Source: Marivirga arenosa
GTDB lineage: Bacteria > Bacteroidota > Bacteroidia > Cytophagales > Cyclobacteriaceae
Direction: 5' to 3'
Assembly: GCF_030503895.2 (NCBI RefSeq)
Contig: NZ_CP129970.2
Span: 1,428,001 to 1,492,000 of the forward strand
Length of the DNA: 64,000 nt
Below the pieces are notes generated by a model. That model saw only the letters and a program-made list of their open reading frames with translations, was not told where the DNA came from and did no database searches. The position numbers and the translations under genes were made by a program. Shown in pieces: positions 1-8,132 of the stretch (its first letter is position 1; each line of letters begins with the position of its first letter).

Positions 1-885
1 TGACTCTATATTCGGGAACATAAAGTCCGGCTTCTTATTGTTTTCTGTAGTTACCTGAGTTTGAAAAATCAATTCCGAAATTCGAAAGATCTCTTCTAAA
101 TGATGCTCTAGCGACTTTCCTGCACGACTCTTCCTTCTGTTTAGGATAGTGTTAGCAGATTTAACTAGTTCTTCCACAGACTGAAAAGGAGTACGGATTA
201 GTTCTGAGTACCGATCATTTTCGATTGTTTTGAAAAGGGAATATTCTGCTTCCAGCCAATTTAGTAATTCCTTATCAGGATTTGATTTGATCTGATTAGA
301 AGTAATGTTATATGAGCTAATAAAACAAGTTCTCGCATTATTTGCTAGATCAATTGTTGGTGGAAAATCAACTTGTAAAGATTTTACATAAGCTAAGAAA
401 CATTGTAGTAACCTATCTTCGGAAGTTTGTTCGACTTGCTTTGGTATTATTCCATTCGTCTCGGTTGATGAAATATTGAGTGCAGCAAAAAAGTCTTCTA
501 TATCTTCATCACTACTTAAAACATATCCCTCAAAGAAATCTGCTGATTTTTTGACAAGTACGAGAAGATCACCAACATTATCGTCAGTCAAGTAAGGAAA
601 TCCACGGCCAAACCTCGTTAACCTGTACTCATTTCTTGTTCCTACACCATAATAAATGAAACGACTGGAGGTTTCGAAGTCATCTTGCCAACGAATAGTA
701 ACATAATGATCCTTGTTAGACCCTTTTTCTCCCGGTGAATTAAAGAATAGCGGCCAAGAGTTCTTATGCATATGGAAGCCCGCTTGATGTCCGCCAGTTG
801 CACCTGTGTCGTTAGGTTTTATAAATTTACTGAATGATACTTCAGACTGCTGCGCTGATTGTATTGCCTTTTCTAATATGCTCAT
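1..885 (-). CDS. EcoRII-family type II restriction endonuclease, C-terminus cut by window edge
   Basis: I translated this frame by hand: 295 codons without a stop, running off the left window edge. The start ATG (885-883) lies inside the 3' end of the methyltransferase gene, a 44-nt overlap. The protein resembles EcoRII: an N-terminal effector-type domain (about residues 1-160, with the segment [16 protein letters not shown]) and then the start of the PD-(D/E)XK catalytic domain, seen as [18 protein letters not shown] followed by KKPDFMFP, where PDF holds the first catalytic Asp. The downstream catalytic Lys lies outside the window. EcoRII cuts before CCWGG and needs two sites. The adjacent C5 methyltransferase and Vsr support this call. 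The exact target sequence is inferred from the family, not read from the DNA. Confidence 0.88.
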   Translation of the reverse strand, partial: MSILEKAIQSAQQSEVSFSKFIKPNDTGATGGHQAGFHMHKNSWPLFFNSPGEKGSNKDHYVTIRWQDDFETSSRFIYYGVGTRNEYRLTRFGRGFPYLTDDNVGDLLVLVKKSADFFEGYVLSSDEDIEDFFAALNISSTETNGIIPKQVEQTSEDRLLQCFLAYVKSLQVDFPPTIDLANNARTCFISSYNITSNQIKSNPDKELLNWLEAEYSLFKTIENDRYSELIRTPFQSVEELVKSANTILNRRKSRAGKSLEHHLEEIFRISELIFQTQVTTENNKKPDFMFPNIES

Positions 886-2074
886 CTAATCTGGCTAGTT
901 CATTAACAATTTTTTCTCCAACGGCCTGCATTAAAGGTCTTACCACTGAGTTACCAAATTGCTTATAAGCCTGAGTATCTGAAACTGGGATTTCAAAATT
1001 ATCAGGAAAACCCTGCAATCTGGCACATTCTCTAGGAGTTAGTCTTCTTGGATTTTTTCCTTCTTGAGGGATCAAAATTTCCGATCCATCTTTGTAATAG
1101 CGTGCGCTTAAAGTCCTTGATATTCCATCCATATCAACAAGTCCAAAACCAAAGCCATTGCCTTTAGCTTTATGTTTAGCTGAATAAGCTTGTAGATAAT
1201 TCCACAGTTTGTCTGATAAAGTATATTTAGGATCTGGGTTTGGGTCTAAAATGTCTTCTATAGCATGTGTTTGATCTGGCATTTCAGGAAAATCAAACTG
1301 TTCATTTGCATTGTACCGATCCATATCAAAACCGACAATTACAATTCTCTCACGATGTTGTGGCACAAAATGTTTCCCGTCTAAAACTTGGAAGTGAATA
1401 TTATATCGCAATTTTTTCAAAGTTTTTTGGATCACTTTAAAGGTGTTGCCCTTATCATGTGATACGAGGTTTTTTACATTTTCAAGCAGGAAAGATTTCG
1501 GTCGTTTTTCCTTCAGTATTCTTTTAATATCAAAGAATAGAGTTCCCTGAGTTTCATCTTTAAACCCATGCGCTTTACCTAAGCTATTTTTCTTCGACAC
1601 CCCTGCTATTGAAAATGGCTGACATGGAAAACCCGCAATTAAAATGTCATGCTCAGGAATTTCTTTCTCACCTATTTTAGTAATATCTCCAAAAGGAACT
1701 TCTCCGAAGTTGCAGTGATATGTCTTTTGAGCATATTGATTCCATTCAGAGGTAAAAACGCATTTTCCCCCCAAATTGTGAAATGCCATTCTGAAACCAC
1801 CAATGCCCGCAAAAAGGTCAATGAATTTGAATGTTCCATTCTCATGTGGGGGGAATGGAATATCCCACTCAAAAGGAAGATATCCTTGAAAATAAGGTTC
1901 ATTTACTATTGAAGGATCTAGAGACTGCCCATACTCTATGGCAGATTTTCGAAAATAATGGGAAACTCCGTTTTGGTAACTCTGAAAGTAGTGGGTAAGA
2001 TGAGCAAGCTCCGTTTGATCAGGTTTCTTAACCTCAATCTTTAATTTCTCTTTTACTTCAGAGTATTTAATCAT
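842..2074 (-). CDS. dcm: DNA (cytosine-5-)-methyltransferase, Dcm/M.EcoRII type
   Basis: The 410-residue protein transfers a methyl group from S-adenosylmethionine to cytosine C5 and would protect host DNA from the overlapping EcoRII-like endonuclease. The ordered C5 motifs are visible: [11 protein letters not shown] (motif I), [11 protein letters not shown] with the catalytic Cys (IV), ENVKN (VI), QHRERI (VIII), and [14 protein letters not shown] with QFGNSVV (IX-X). The target-recognition part between VIII and IX contains KGNGFGFGL and [12 protein letters not shown], which look Dcm-like and so suggest CCWGG. An N-terminal extension of about 80 residues before motif I also fits Dcm/M.EcoRII, although the protein is shorter than E. 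coli Dcm (about 470 residues). The vsr stop codon lies one base upstream, so the three genes form one operon. Confidence 0.93.
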   Translation of the reverse strand: MIKYSEVKEKLKIEVKKPDQTELAHLTHYFQSYQNGVSHYFRKSAIEYGQSLDPSIVNEPYFQGYLPFEWDIPFPPHENGTFKFIDLFAGIGGFRMAFHNLGGKCVFTSEWNQYAQKTYHCNFGEVPFGDITKIGEKEIPEHDILIAGFPCQPFSIAGVSKKNSLGKAHGFKDETQGTLFFDIKRILKEKRPKSFLLENVKNLVSHDKGNTFKVIQKTLKKLRYNIHFQVLDGKHFVPQHRERIVIVGFDMDRYNANEQFDFPEMPDQTHAIEDILDPNPDPKYTLSDKLWNYLQAYSAKHKAKGNGFGFGLVDMDGISRTLSARYYKDGSEILIPQEGKNPRRLTPRECARLQGFPDNFEIPVSDTQAYKQFGNSVVRPLMQAVGEKIVNELARLDEHIRKGNTISAAV

Positions 2075-2075
2075 T

Positions 2076-2489
2076 CTATAGCTCCTTCAATTGTTGTTCA
2101 ATAATTAACAAACAAAGATCGATATTTTTCTTGATATCTCCAGTCCAAAACCTAAGAACCTTCCAGCCATTTTGTCTTAGATGACAATTAACTTTTTTAT
2201 CTCTTTCAATATTCCCTTCAATCTTTGTCCACCAAAAGTTACGGTTTGTATTAATCCTATATTTTTCTGTAGCCCAGTCCTTACCATGGAAGTATTCGCT
2301 ATCAACAAAAATGGCCACTTTATACTTTTTTAGACTAAAATCAGGTTTGCCGAAAATATGTTTTGAGTTACGCCTGAATCGGTAACCTTTTGCCCACAAT
2401 TCCTTGGCAAGTTTCACCTCCATTTTGGTGTTCTTACTTTTTATGGCCTTCATGTTTTTAGTTCGCTGTTCAGGAGTTAGTACGTCCAT
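2076..2489 (-). CDS. vsr: Very short patch repair endonuclease Vsr
   Basis: Vsr nicks DNA 5' of the T in T:G mismatches left by deamination of 5-methylcytosine, starting very short patch repair. Family marks seen here are [13 protein letters not shown] near the N-terminus (compare RSKNMRAI of E. coli Vsr), [26 protein letters not shown] (active-site region, with Asp and His) and [13 protein letters not shown]. Length 137 residues is normal. I chose the ATG at 2489: the TTG six bases upstream is itself part of the predicted -7 promoter box, so it cannot be in the transcript. It is the first gene of the restriction-modification operon, one base ahead of the methyltransferase gene. Pairing Vsr with a C5 methyltransferase is common; having both with an EcoRII-type nuclease makes the set self-consistent. 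Confidence 0.93.
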   Translation of the reverse strand: MDVLTPEQRTKNMKAIKSKNTKMEVKLAKELWAKGYRFRRNSKHIFGKPDFSLKKYKVAIFVDSEYFHGKDWATEKYRINTNRNFWWTKIEGNIERDKKVNCHLRQNGWKVLRFWTGDIKKNIDLCLLIIEQQLKEL

Positions 2490-2492
2490 ATT

Positions 2493-2523
2493 CAAATTTA
2501 CGAACTGTATATAGCCGGGGCAA
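2493..2523 (-). promoter_or_regulatory. Promoter of the vsr-dcm-EcoRII operon
   Basis: Reading leftwards there is TTG (2523-2521), 20 bases, then TAAATTTG (2500-2493). This matches the Bacteroidota sigma-ABfA consensus TTG-N19-21-TAnnTTTG in full. The expected start point falls only a few bases after the box, at or next to the ATG at 2489, so the mRNA would be leaderless or nearly so. Confidence 0.65.
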
Positions 2524-2824
2524 GCTTTAGGCTCTTTTGGTTTTAGCGTTGGATAAAACCAAATGTCCTGTATGTGCGGTCGGATTTTTCAGCATGGAAT
2601 ACAACAATTGTATAAAGTAATTACTGTTACAGTATCCCTCATATATTCCAGATAAAAAACCTTTGTTAGCTTATATACACTATATTTTTTTCAACCAAGC
2701 GTCATGAGAGATGAACTCTTAGGTTTTGGTTGTAGCGGTACCTCTAAGATAAGAGATTATAATTAGAATTCATCCCTTAGCGTATAGGTTTTATCGAAAG
2801 CCATTCAATTGAAATGAGCATATT
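2524..2824. other. Intergenic stretch with no recognised gene
   Basis: About 300 bases between the restriction-modification operon and the monooxygenase-like gene. I find no open frame of meaningful length, no tRNA-like fold and no strong terminator. It may be the boundary of the acquired restriction-modification cassette, but I see no flanking direct repeat that would prove this. Confidence 0.4.
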
Positions 2825-3142
2825 CTATTTGTAAAAGCCGTAATCTCTTTCAACTTTTGAAATCCTGGTTTTATAATGTTTATACCATTCCATACGGCCT
2901 TTATTTTGGGCTATCAGATGCTCAGAATTTTGTTTCCATTTTTTAATTGATTCTAAGTCTGTCCAATACGATACGGTTATACCGAGTTCTTCTCTAGCAC
3001 TTTCTACCCCTAAAAAGCCATCTTGTTTCTCCGCTAAATGCATCATTCGCTGGGTCATTTCAGCATAGCCATGATCTACCTTAGTTCTTACAGAGCTAAA
3101 AATCACAGCATAATAAGGTGGTTTCGGTGTATTGGCTATCAT
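2825..3142 (-). CDS. Antibiotic biosynthesis monooxygenase (ABM)-domain protein
   Basis: A 105-residue single-domain protein of the dimeric ferredoxin-like alpha/beta barrel fold. It shows the ABM pattern: a first strand YYAVIFSSVR, a helix with MTQRMMHLAEKQDGFLGVES, a strand GITVSYWTDLESIKKWK, and a final helix with HLIAQNKGRMEWYKHYKTRISKVER. Relatives of this short type act on quinones, heme or unknown small aromatic compounds, and many have no proven reaction, so substrate cannot be given. The gene begins 20 bases after the stop of the methyltransferase gene upstream (3163-3729) and is probably transcribed with it. No signal peptide, so cytoplasmic. Confidence 0.8.
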   Translation of the reverse strand: MIANTPKPPYYAVIFSSVRTKVDHGYAEMTQRMMHLAEKQDGFLGVESAREELGITVSYWTDLESIKKWKQNSEHLIAQNKGRMEWYKHYKTRISKVERDYGFYK

Positions 3143-3162
3143 AAGGCCTGTTTTTAGTTTTA

Positions 3163-3729
3163 TTATATCTTTAATACCATCATTCTGTAATCGGTTGCAA
3201 ACTGCTGTCCACTTTCGCTGTCTTCAAAAAGGTATGGAAAGGCTTTATCCACTAATAAAATGGGATTAACTTCTGTATCGATGGTCTCTTTGAAGGTTTT
3301 CACTTTATCCTCAGCATCTTGCATACAGCAAATAAGTATTCCACCTTTTTTTATATTCGCTACAATTTTTTTGAGAAAACCAATTTCCTTTTCCCTGTCT
3401 TCTTTAGCAAAATGAAACATACTATCTAAAAGGATAATATCGAATTCATTAAACCCATCAAAAGAATAAATATCTCCAACTTGTCCTTCCAACTTCAGCT
3501 TTTCTGCTCTGCTAATTTCGAGCATTTGATCAATACCCACTTTAGAGCTGTCGATTCCTTTCACAACATAGCCCAAGCGTGCCAAAGCAATGGCATCTCT
3601 TCCTTGGCCACATCCTAAATCCAATACTTTCCCTTTTTCTGGATGGTCTTGCATAAACTGAATAAGTTCAGGATAAGGTTCTCCGAAGTAATTTTCAGTC
3701 TGATAGTATTGGTCGTAGGCTACATTCAT
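3163..3729 (-). CDS. Class I SAM-dependent methyltransferase (TehB-like)
   Basis: A 188-residue Rossmann-fold methyltransferase. Motif I is VLDLGCGQGRDAIALA near residue 35, with an acidic residue at the end of the second strand (GIDSSKVGIDQM) that should bind the SAM ribose, and motif IV-like FDIILLDSMFHF. The overall layout resembles TehB and other small-molecule or thiol/metalloid methyltransferases. The substrate cannot be told from sequence. It stands first of a probable two-gene unit with the ABM-domain gene. No membrane segment or signal peptide is seen. A generic class I methyltransferase call is safe; the TehB likeness is weaker. Confidence 0.78.
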   Translation of the reverse strand: MNVAYDQYYQTENYFGEPYPELIQFMQDHPEKGKVLDLGCGQGRDAIALARLGYVVKGIDSSKVGIDQMLEISRAEKLKLEGQVGDIYSFDGFNEFDIILLDSMFHFAKEDREKEIGFLKKIVANIKKGGILICCMQDAEDKVKTFKETIDTEVNPILLVDKAFPYLFEDSESGQQFATDYRMMVLKI

Positions 3730-3849
3730 TTGGATTTACAATTTAAATGAAAGTATAATATAAGCGTATTTTATGATTTTTGAAAGATAGCTTTTCTGTA
3801 AAATCCTGACCTTTGCAAGTCTAGCTAGTTACGAATAAAACAATAGGTT

Positions 3850-4389
3850 TTATAGCTTTATAGTAATATAGTATTCTAAAATTCTGAAGACCACAAAGAG
3901 TCCGAAAGCGATAAGAAATTTTAGAAAAAACTTACTTTTTGTTTGTTGAATTTTTTTCGAACTCAACAGGCTTTTGAAAGCCTCAATCATTTTTTCTTTA
4001 TTCATCCAAAAAATGATCACGATCAATACTTGATACAATATAGCAGCTTTTAAGGCGCCCACATGAACGCCATAAAAAATGTCTTGAAGGATTACATTCA
4101 TTAAAATGGTGCTGGTAAACAAGCCGCCAATTAAGCGAGTCGGTTTGATCAGAATTAAAATACCACCCAGCAGTTCAAAAAATCCTAGGGTGATGGCAAA
4201 GGATTTCGAATATCCGTAAAAAGCCCACATTAATTCCATTCCTGTCATTTCTGCGACTGTTTTATCCAATTCTGCCGCTCCATTAAATTGAATTAATTTC
4301 CCTCCACCGTAAAGGAACATGGCTAAAACGACAATCCAGCTTATGGCATTTTCAAATATTTCAATTTTGTCTTTTTTACTCAAGTTCAT
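3850..4389 (-). CDS. DoxX-family membrane protein
   Basis: A 179-residue integral membrane protein with about four to five hydrophobic helices. The first helix ends in FLYGGGKLIQF, and a second carries GFFELLGGILILIKP, both typical of the DoxX/SURF4 group (conserved Gly-Lys/Glu-Gly positions inside helices). Some members take part in quinone-linked or thiosulfate oxidation or in redox stress defence; most are unassigned. The C-terminal end has an extra helix after a basic stretch (SSKKIQQTKSK). It is a single gene in this direction, followed by 120 bases before the methyltransferase gene. The family call is fairly firm, the role unknown. Confidence 0.72.
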   Translation of the reverse strand: MNLSKKDKIEIFENAISWIVVLAMFLYGGGKLIQFNGAAELDKTVAEMTGMELMWAFYGYSKSFAITLGFFELLGGILILIKPTRLIGGLFTSTILMNVILQDIFYGVHVGALKAAILYQVLIVIIFWMNKEKMIEAFKSLLSSKKIQQTKSKFFLKFLIAFGLFVVFRILEYYITIKL

Positions 4390-4547
4390 GATAAATCAAT
4401 TTATGACCTATCGTGAAGATGCATATAGGAGAATAAAGTTACTCCCAACTAAAAAATATTCAGAACTAAGCTATTTATCTGTGCCATTAAGTAGGCCATC
4501 AAAAAAAGAAAGACCCTTAAAACGTAAGCATCCGCTCTTTTCCTTTG

Positions 4548-4718
4548 CTATAAAGTAGCCAATCGACTTTGCTGGTAGAATTTACTTAAAAGCTGTTCTA
4601 CTTCCTTGGCTTGCGTTTCTTCACCCAGGCTTTTCAAAGCTGCTAGTTTTCCTTTTAAAGATTTGGCTCTGTTGCTGCGACCTTCCAAGCAGGTATTAAA
4701 TTGTGCTAAGGCTAGCAT
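4548..4718 (-). pseudogene. Short helical reading frame, probable 3' remnant of a decayed gene
   Basis: Minus-strand frame from ATG (4718) to TAG (4548), 56 residues, rich in Ala, Leu, Lys and Glu with the segments GRSNRAKSLKGKLAALK and EEVEQ-like ends. It reads like the last helices of a TPR or coiled protein. A stop codon closes the frame just upstream of the Met, so no full-length gene is present. It sits in a 500-base gap between DoxX and the next gene, with nothing else recognised there. It could instead be a genuine small protein; there is no clear promoter or ribosome site to support this. Confidence 0.35.
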
Positions 4719-4898
4719 AAGCACGGGATGCCTATAAGTATTTCAAGTGTTTAGTAATAAAGTCCTGATCTTTATTGGACAGCTAAATAGTTTAGCATGC
4801 TATAGTTTCACATACCCTTACTTAAAATTGTTTAATACTGCACCCTCTTTTTTAGACTTATTCATTTTTCGCTATCTTATGACAGAAAAACGAAAACT

Positions 4899-5330
4899 AT
4901 GCGATACATTTTCTTAATCAGCACACTATTTTTTCTAAACTCTACACTCTATGCTCAAGAAGCAGAAAAGGAAATTCTAAATAAATTACTTCACGACTTT
5001 CTCAGTGATGTGAACAATCCTCAAATGCATGACCGCTTTTGGTCTGAAGATTTGGTATACACCAGTTCAGCTGGCAAGCGCTTTGGAAAATCTACCATCA
5101 TGGATGGCTTTAAGAATGCTGATCAGGCCAGCAGCAAGGAGCAACAAACTTCCTACTCTGCAGAGGAGGTTCAAATAAGAATAATGGAGGATGTAGCTGT
5201 AGTAGCCTTTAAACTTATTGCTAAATCTGATGGAGAAGAAACAGGGAGTTATTTCAATTCTGGTGTTTTTCAAAAGAAAGAGGGCATCTGGAAAGTTATT
5301 AATTGGCAGGCAACAATAGCGGAAGAATAA
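4899..5330 (+). CDS. Secreted SnoaL/DUF4440-like (NTF2-fold) protein
   Basis: 143 residues with a clear signal peptide (MRYIFLISTLFFLNSTLYAQ, cleavage after Ala-Gln region), so exported to the periplasm or beyond. The mature part has the NTF2-like pattern: a long first helix EILNKLLHDFLSDV, the segment MHDRFWSEDLVYTSSAGKRFGKS, then strands VQIRIMEDVAVVAFKLIAK, SYFNSGVFQKKEGIWKVINWQAT. The closing KKEGIWKVINWQAT is the hallmark of DUF4440 proteins. Members range from ketosteroid isomerase-like enzymes to binding proteins with no known ligand, so no reaction is proposed. The gene stands alone. A weak promoter-like TATCTTAT lies about 25 bases upstream. Confidence 0.75.
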   Translation: MRYIFLISTLFFLNSTLYAQEAEKEILNKLLHDFLSDVNNPQMHDRFWSEDLVYTSSAGKRFGKSTIMDGFKNADQASSKEQQTSYSAEEVQIRIMEDVAVVAFKLIAKSDGEETGSYFNSGVFQKKEGIWKVINWQATIAEE

Positions 5331-5457
5331 TTGACAATAGCTTGATAGTGAACGAACTACACAGTGCCCTGACTTACATTAATTTCAAAAGGGAATTAGA
5401 AGAGCTATCCCCCTGTGCGGATTATAAGGGCGAAAACGTATTTGGCATTTCAATAGC

Positions 5458-6273
5458 TTAAATATTCATTAGCAACTTAAGGGGGTCTTGCCTTAAGAGT
5501 AGGCAGGTTTTATGATAAAGTTTGGGACTGTAGTTTTTCAAGGCTTTAGGCCTTTCAAAGAAATTCTCCAGCAGCACCGCAAAAAACTCATAGTGATCCA
5601 CTCCACCCACCTCTCTAAAAAATGTGGGTTCCCCAGTATTGATTTTCATCATTTCATATTGCGCCAAATTGGAGTATTCATCCCAAAGGGCCTGATCAAT
5701 AAAGCCAAATTCAGTATTATGAATTCTATTCTCCAGATGTATAGCATGTGCCAGTTCGTGTATGCCTAAATTAATACCATCCGTTTCATTGGCGATACCC
5801 GAAACCAAATTCTTCCACGAAAGCACGATAATCCCAAACCTTGGGTTTACTTCTCCTTTATGGTATTGATTATTAATAGTAGAATAATAACTATCCGGAT
5901 AAATCAGGATTCTCTTAAAATGAGAAAGATAAATACGTGGCAAGCCGAAAGTAATTTGAACACTTAAAGCGGCCACCACTACTTTCATCTCTTCGGTTAC
6001 TTCTTTCATCCCTCTTGGAACAAAGCTTTTGGCCGCAATAAACTGACTCACACGCCACATAAACTCCCGCTGATGCTTGTGCTTCAATTTCCTGAAATAA
6101 GGAGAATACTTTTTCAGTTTACGCACTTGATCTTGATTCAGACGACTGAAACTATAAAGGCCAAAATAATTTAAGGTTAGCCTCACAACATCCCTTATAG
6201 TTTTAAATAAAAGCCCGAATATTAATCCTATTAATGTTAACAGGATTAAATATGCTATGATATCAAAAAACAA
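5458..6273 (-). CDS. Zinc-dependent peptidase, MtfA/M90 family, membrane anchored
   Basis: A 271-residue protein with one N-terminal membrane helix (about residues 5-27) and an M90 metallopeptidase domain. The zinc site is seen as HELAH (His172, Glu173, His176) with a third ligand Glu at about 229 in HYEFFAVLLE. E. coli MtfA (DgsA anti-repressor) is a related cytosolic peptidase that binds the Mlc repressor of glucose uptake. The only start keeping the membrane helix is TTG at 6273, three bases after the stop of the GH15 gene, so the two are almost certainly one operon. The membrane helix differs from E. coli MtfA. Its link to sugar metabolism is inferred from family and neighbour only. Confidence 0.82.
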   Translation of the reverse strand: MFFDIIAYLILLTLIGLIFGLLFKTIRDVVRLTLNYFGLYSFSRLNQDQVRKLKKYSPYFRKLKHKHQREFMWRVSQFIAAKSFVPRGMKEVTEEMKVVVAALSVQITFGLPRIYLSHFKRILIYPDSYYSTINNQYHKGEVNPRFGIIVLSWKNLVSGIANETDGINLGIHELAHAIHLENRIHNTEFGFIDQALWDEYSNLAQYEMMKINTGEPTFFREVGGVDHYEFFAVLLENFFERPKALKNYSPKLYHKTCLLLRQDPLKLLMNI

Positions 6274-6276
6274 AAC

Positions 6277-8064
6277 TTAAGGCAGAAAATCAGGTTTGTC
6301 CAACTTATTATTTATTCTGTAGGCAGCATTTACAAGGCCAACATGGCTATAGGCTTGCGGGAAGTTTCCCCACATAGAACCATCCGTTGATTTAACATCT
6401 TCACTCAACAAACCAACATGATTAGAATAGCCAATAATTTCTTCAAAGGCTTCCATTGCTTCTTCCGTTCTTCCTACACAAGCCAAGGCTTCCGCATACC
6501 AAAAAGCACAAATCAAGAAAGTAGTCTCTGGTTCGCCAAAATCATCAGCATGTTTGTATCGATAAAAGAGGCCTTTACCCACTCTTAAATCTTCCTCTAA
6601 TGCTTTTAAATGATCTTTCGCTTTCTGACTTCCATGAGGAATATAATTCATCATGATCAGCTGTAAGGTACTGGCATCCATTCTTTCTACTCCCTCAGCT
6701 TGGGCATAGGCTTTTCGGCTAGGGGCATAACATTTCTCTAAATGAGCGGCTGCTTGTTTCAGTAATTTCTCTGCTTTTTTTCCTAAATCAGGATCTCCAA
6801 TTTCATGAGCAATTTTAACAGCTGCGTGGCTTCCTGCCCATTGGAAAAGGTGAGTATAAGCGTGCTTCTGCTTCAGATTTCTAAATTCCCATAAACCAGC
6901 ATCCGCCTCATCTATGGTGTATTCAATCTTATCCAAAATGGTTTTTAATAGATAGGCTGATTGCGATTTCTCCATATTGGCAAAACGCTTATCGGTATAA
7001 AGCGGAAGAATCGCCAATAAAATCTGACCATACACATCATTCTGGATATGAGTGTAGGCATCATTCCCCACTCTCACCGGTTGGTTGCCCATATAACCTG
7101 GTAAGTCCAGTTCTTTTTCCACTATAGTGCCTTCGCCCACTAAATTATAAAGTGGCTGCACTCTTTCCTTACCCCGCATCGGAATATTGGTGAGGTAAAG
7201 GAAGTAGTTCTCCATCTCCTCAAAGTGACCAATGTTATTAAAAGCCGTAAGCGTATAATAGGTGTCGCGCATCCAGCAATAACGATAATCCCAGTTCCGC
7301 GTGCTCCCTGGTGATTCTGGTAAGGACATGGTTGGCGAAGCAATAATACCCCCTGTATCTTCATACTGGTGAATTTTAAGGGCTAAAGAAGACCGGATCA
7401 CTTCTTCCTGATAATGCTGACCAATACTGGTTGACTTTACCCAGTTTTGCCAGTAGGCAACGGTTTTGCTAATGAAGTTTTCAGCTGTTTCATTTAATTC
7501 TGCTTCCAAAGGAGCCCCGTAGGTCATGACCATATAGCGCGTTTTGGTCAAAACAAATGGGCTGCTATCCATCACCATATTAATCGGAATATTGGTGGTA
7601 AGCCTTAAAGTTTCTGGCAAACCAAAGTAGCGAATATGGCTACTCCCTCTTTCTCTTTTCAATTTCTTTTGTCCGTAGTCTCCTACTGGGTCACATACTA
7701 CTCTTAATTGCGGCAAACCATTGAGCGGTTCAATTTTCCTAATGAGCATCTGCGGGCGATAGTAGCGATCAAACTGTCTGAAGCGAGGAGCACAGTCCGT
7801 GATTTTATAGGCATATTCATCCGTTTCAACTATGGTTTCTAACACATTTGTATTCGGAATATACGATTGGGTAATCTTATACTTTTCAGAAGTAGGCTTG
7901 ATAGAAAACTCTCCTCCTTTTTCACCTCCAATTAGGCTCCCAAAAATGAAGGAACTATCAAAGCGAGGCATACACATCCATTTAATGTCTGTATCTTTAC
8001 CAATTAACGCCAGATAGGCGCAGTTTCCAATCATTCCGAGGTCGTAGCTGTGTCTTTCCTGCAT
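6277..8064 (-). CDS. Glycoside hydrolase family 15 protein (glucoamylase/trehalase-like)
   Basis: 595 residues, the usual size for bacterial GH15 enzymes with an N-terminal beta-sandwich domain (about 1-230) followed by an (alpha/alpha)6 barrel. Barrel motifs are GSTRNWDYRYCWMRD (about 257-271) and the region LLSEDV...GNFPQAYSHVGLVNAA near the C-terminus, which holds the second catalytic carboxylate. No signal peptide, so it should act in the cytoplasm on maltodextrin, isomaltose-type sugars or trehalose; GH15 cytoplasmic members in bacteria include trehalases. Substrate cannot be fixed from sequence. The gene is followed after three bases by the MtfA-like peptidase gene. Its own promoter region (8065-8132) shows no clear consensus box. 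Confidence 0.88.
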   Translation of the reverse strand: MQERHSYDLGMIGNCAYLALIGKDTDIKWMCMPRFDSSFIFGSLIGGEKGGEFSIKPTSEKYKITQSYIPNTNVLETIVETDEYAYKITDCAPRFRQFDRYYRPQMLIRKIEPLNGLPQLRVVCDPVGDYGQKKLKRERGSSHIRYFGLPETLRLTTNIPINMVMDSSPFVLTKTRYMVMTYGAPLEAELNETAENFISKTVAYWQNWVKSTSIGQHYQEEVIRSSLALKIHQYEDTGGIIASPTMSLPESPGSTRNWDYRYCWMRDTYYTLTAFNNIGHFEEMENYFLYLTNIPMRGKERVQPLYNLVGEGTIVEKELDLPGYMGNQPVRVGNDAYTHIQNDVYGQILLAILPLYTDKRFANMEKSQSAYLLKTILDKIEYTIDEADAGLWEFRNLKQKHAYTHLFQWAGSHAAVKIAHEIGDPDLGKKAEKLLKQAAAHLEKCYAPSRKAYAQAEGVERMDASTLQLIMMNYIPHGSQKAKDHLKALEEDLRVGKGLFYRYKHADDFGEPETTFLICAFWYAEALACVGRTEEAMEAFEEIIGYSNHVGLLSEDVKSTDGSMWGNFPQAYSHVGLVNAAYRINNKLDKPDFLP

Positions 8065-8132
8065 ATTATATATTCTTAAAGAGCTATTTTAATTCATGTA
8101 TTTAAAATCAATAGGGATTTGTACTTAATTGT

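Noticed and set aside
1649-1912. Open frames of 76-87 codons on both strands inside the methyltransferase gene
   Set aside because: They are shadows of the C5 methyltransferase, which has all its motifs in the other frame.
2493-2495. TTG as start codon of vsr
   Set aside because: It is part of the predicted -7 box and would not be transcribed; the ATG at 2489 keeps the whole conserved N-terminus.
5331-5457. Open frame on the plus strand ending ISIA before 5461, after the NTF2-like gene
   Set aside because: About 38 codons with only TTG or GTG starts, no family and no promoter; could be a remnant but support is too thin.
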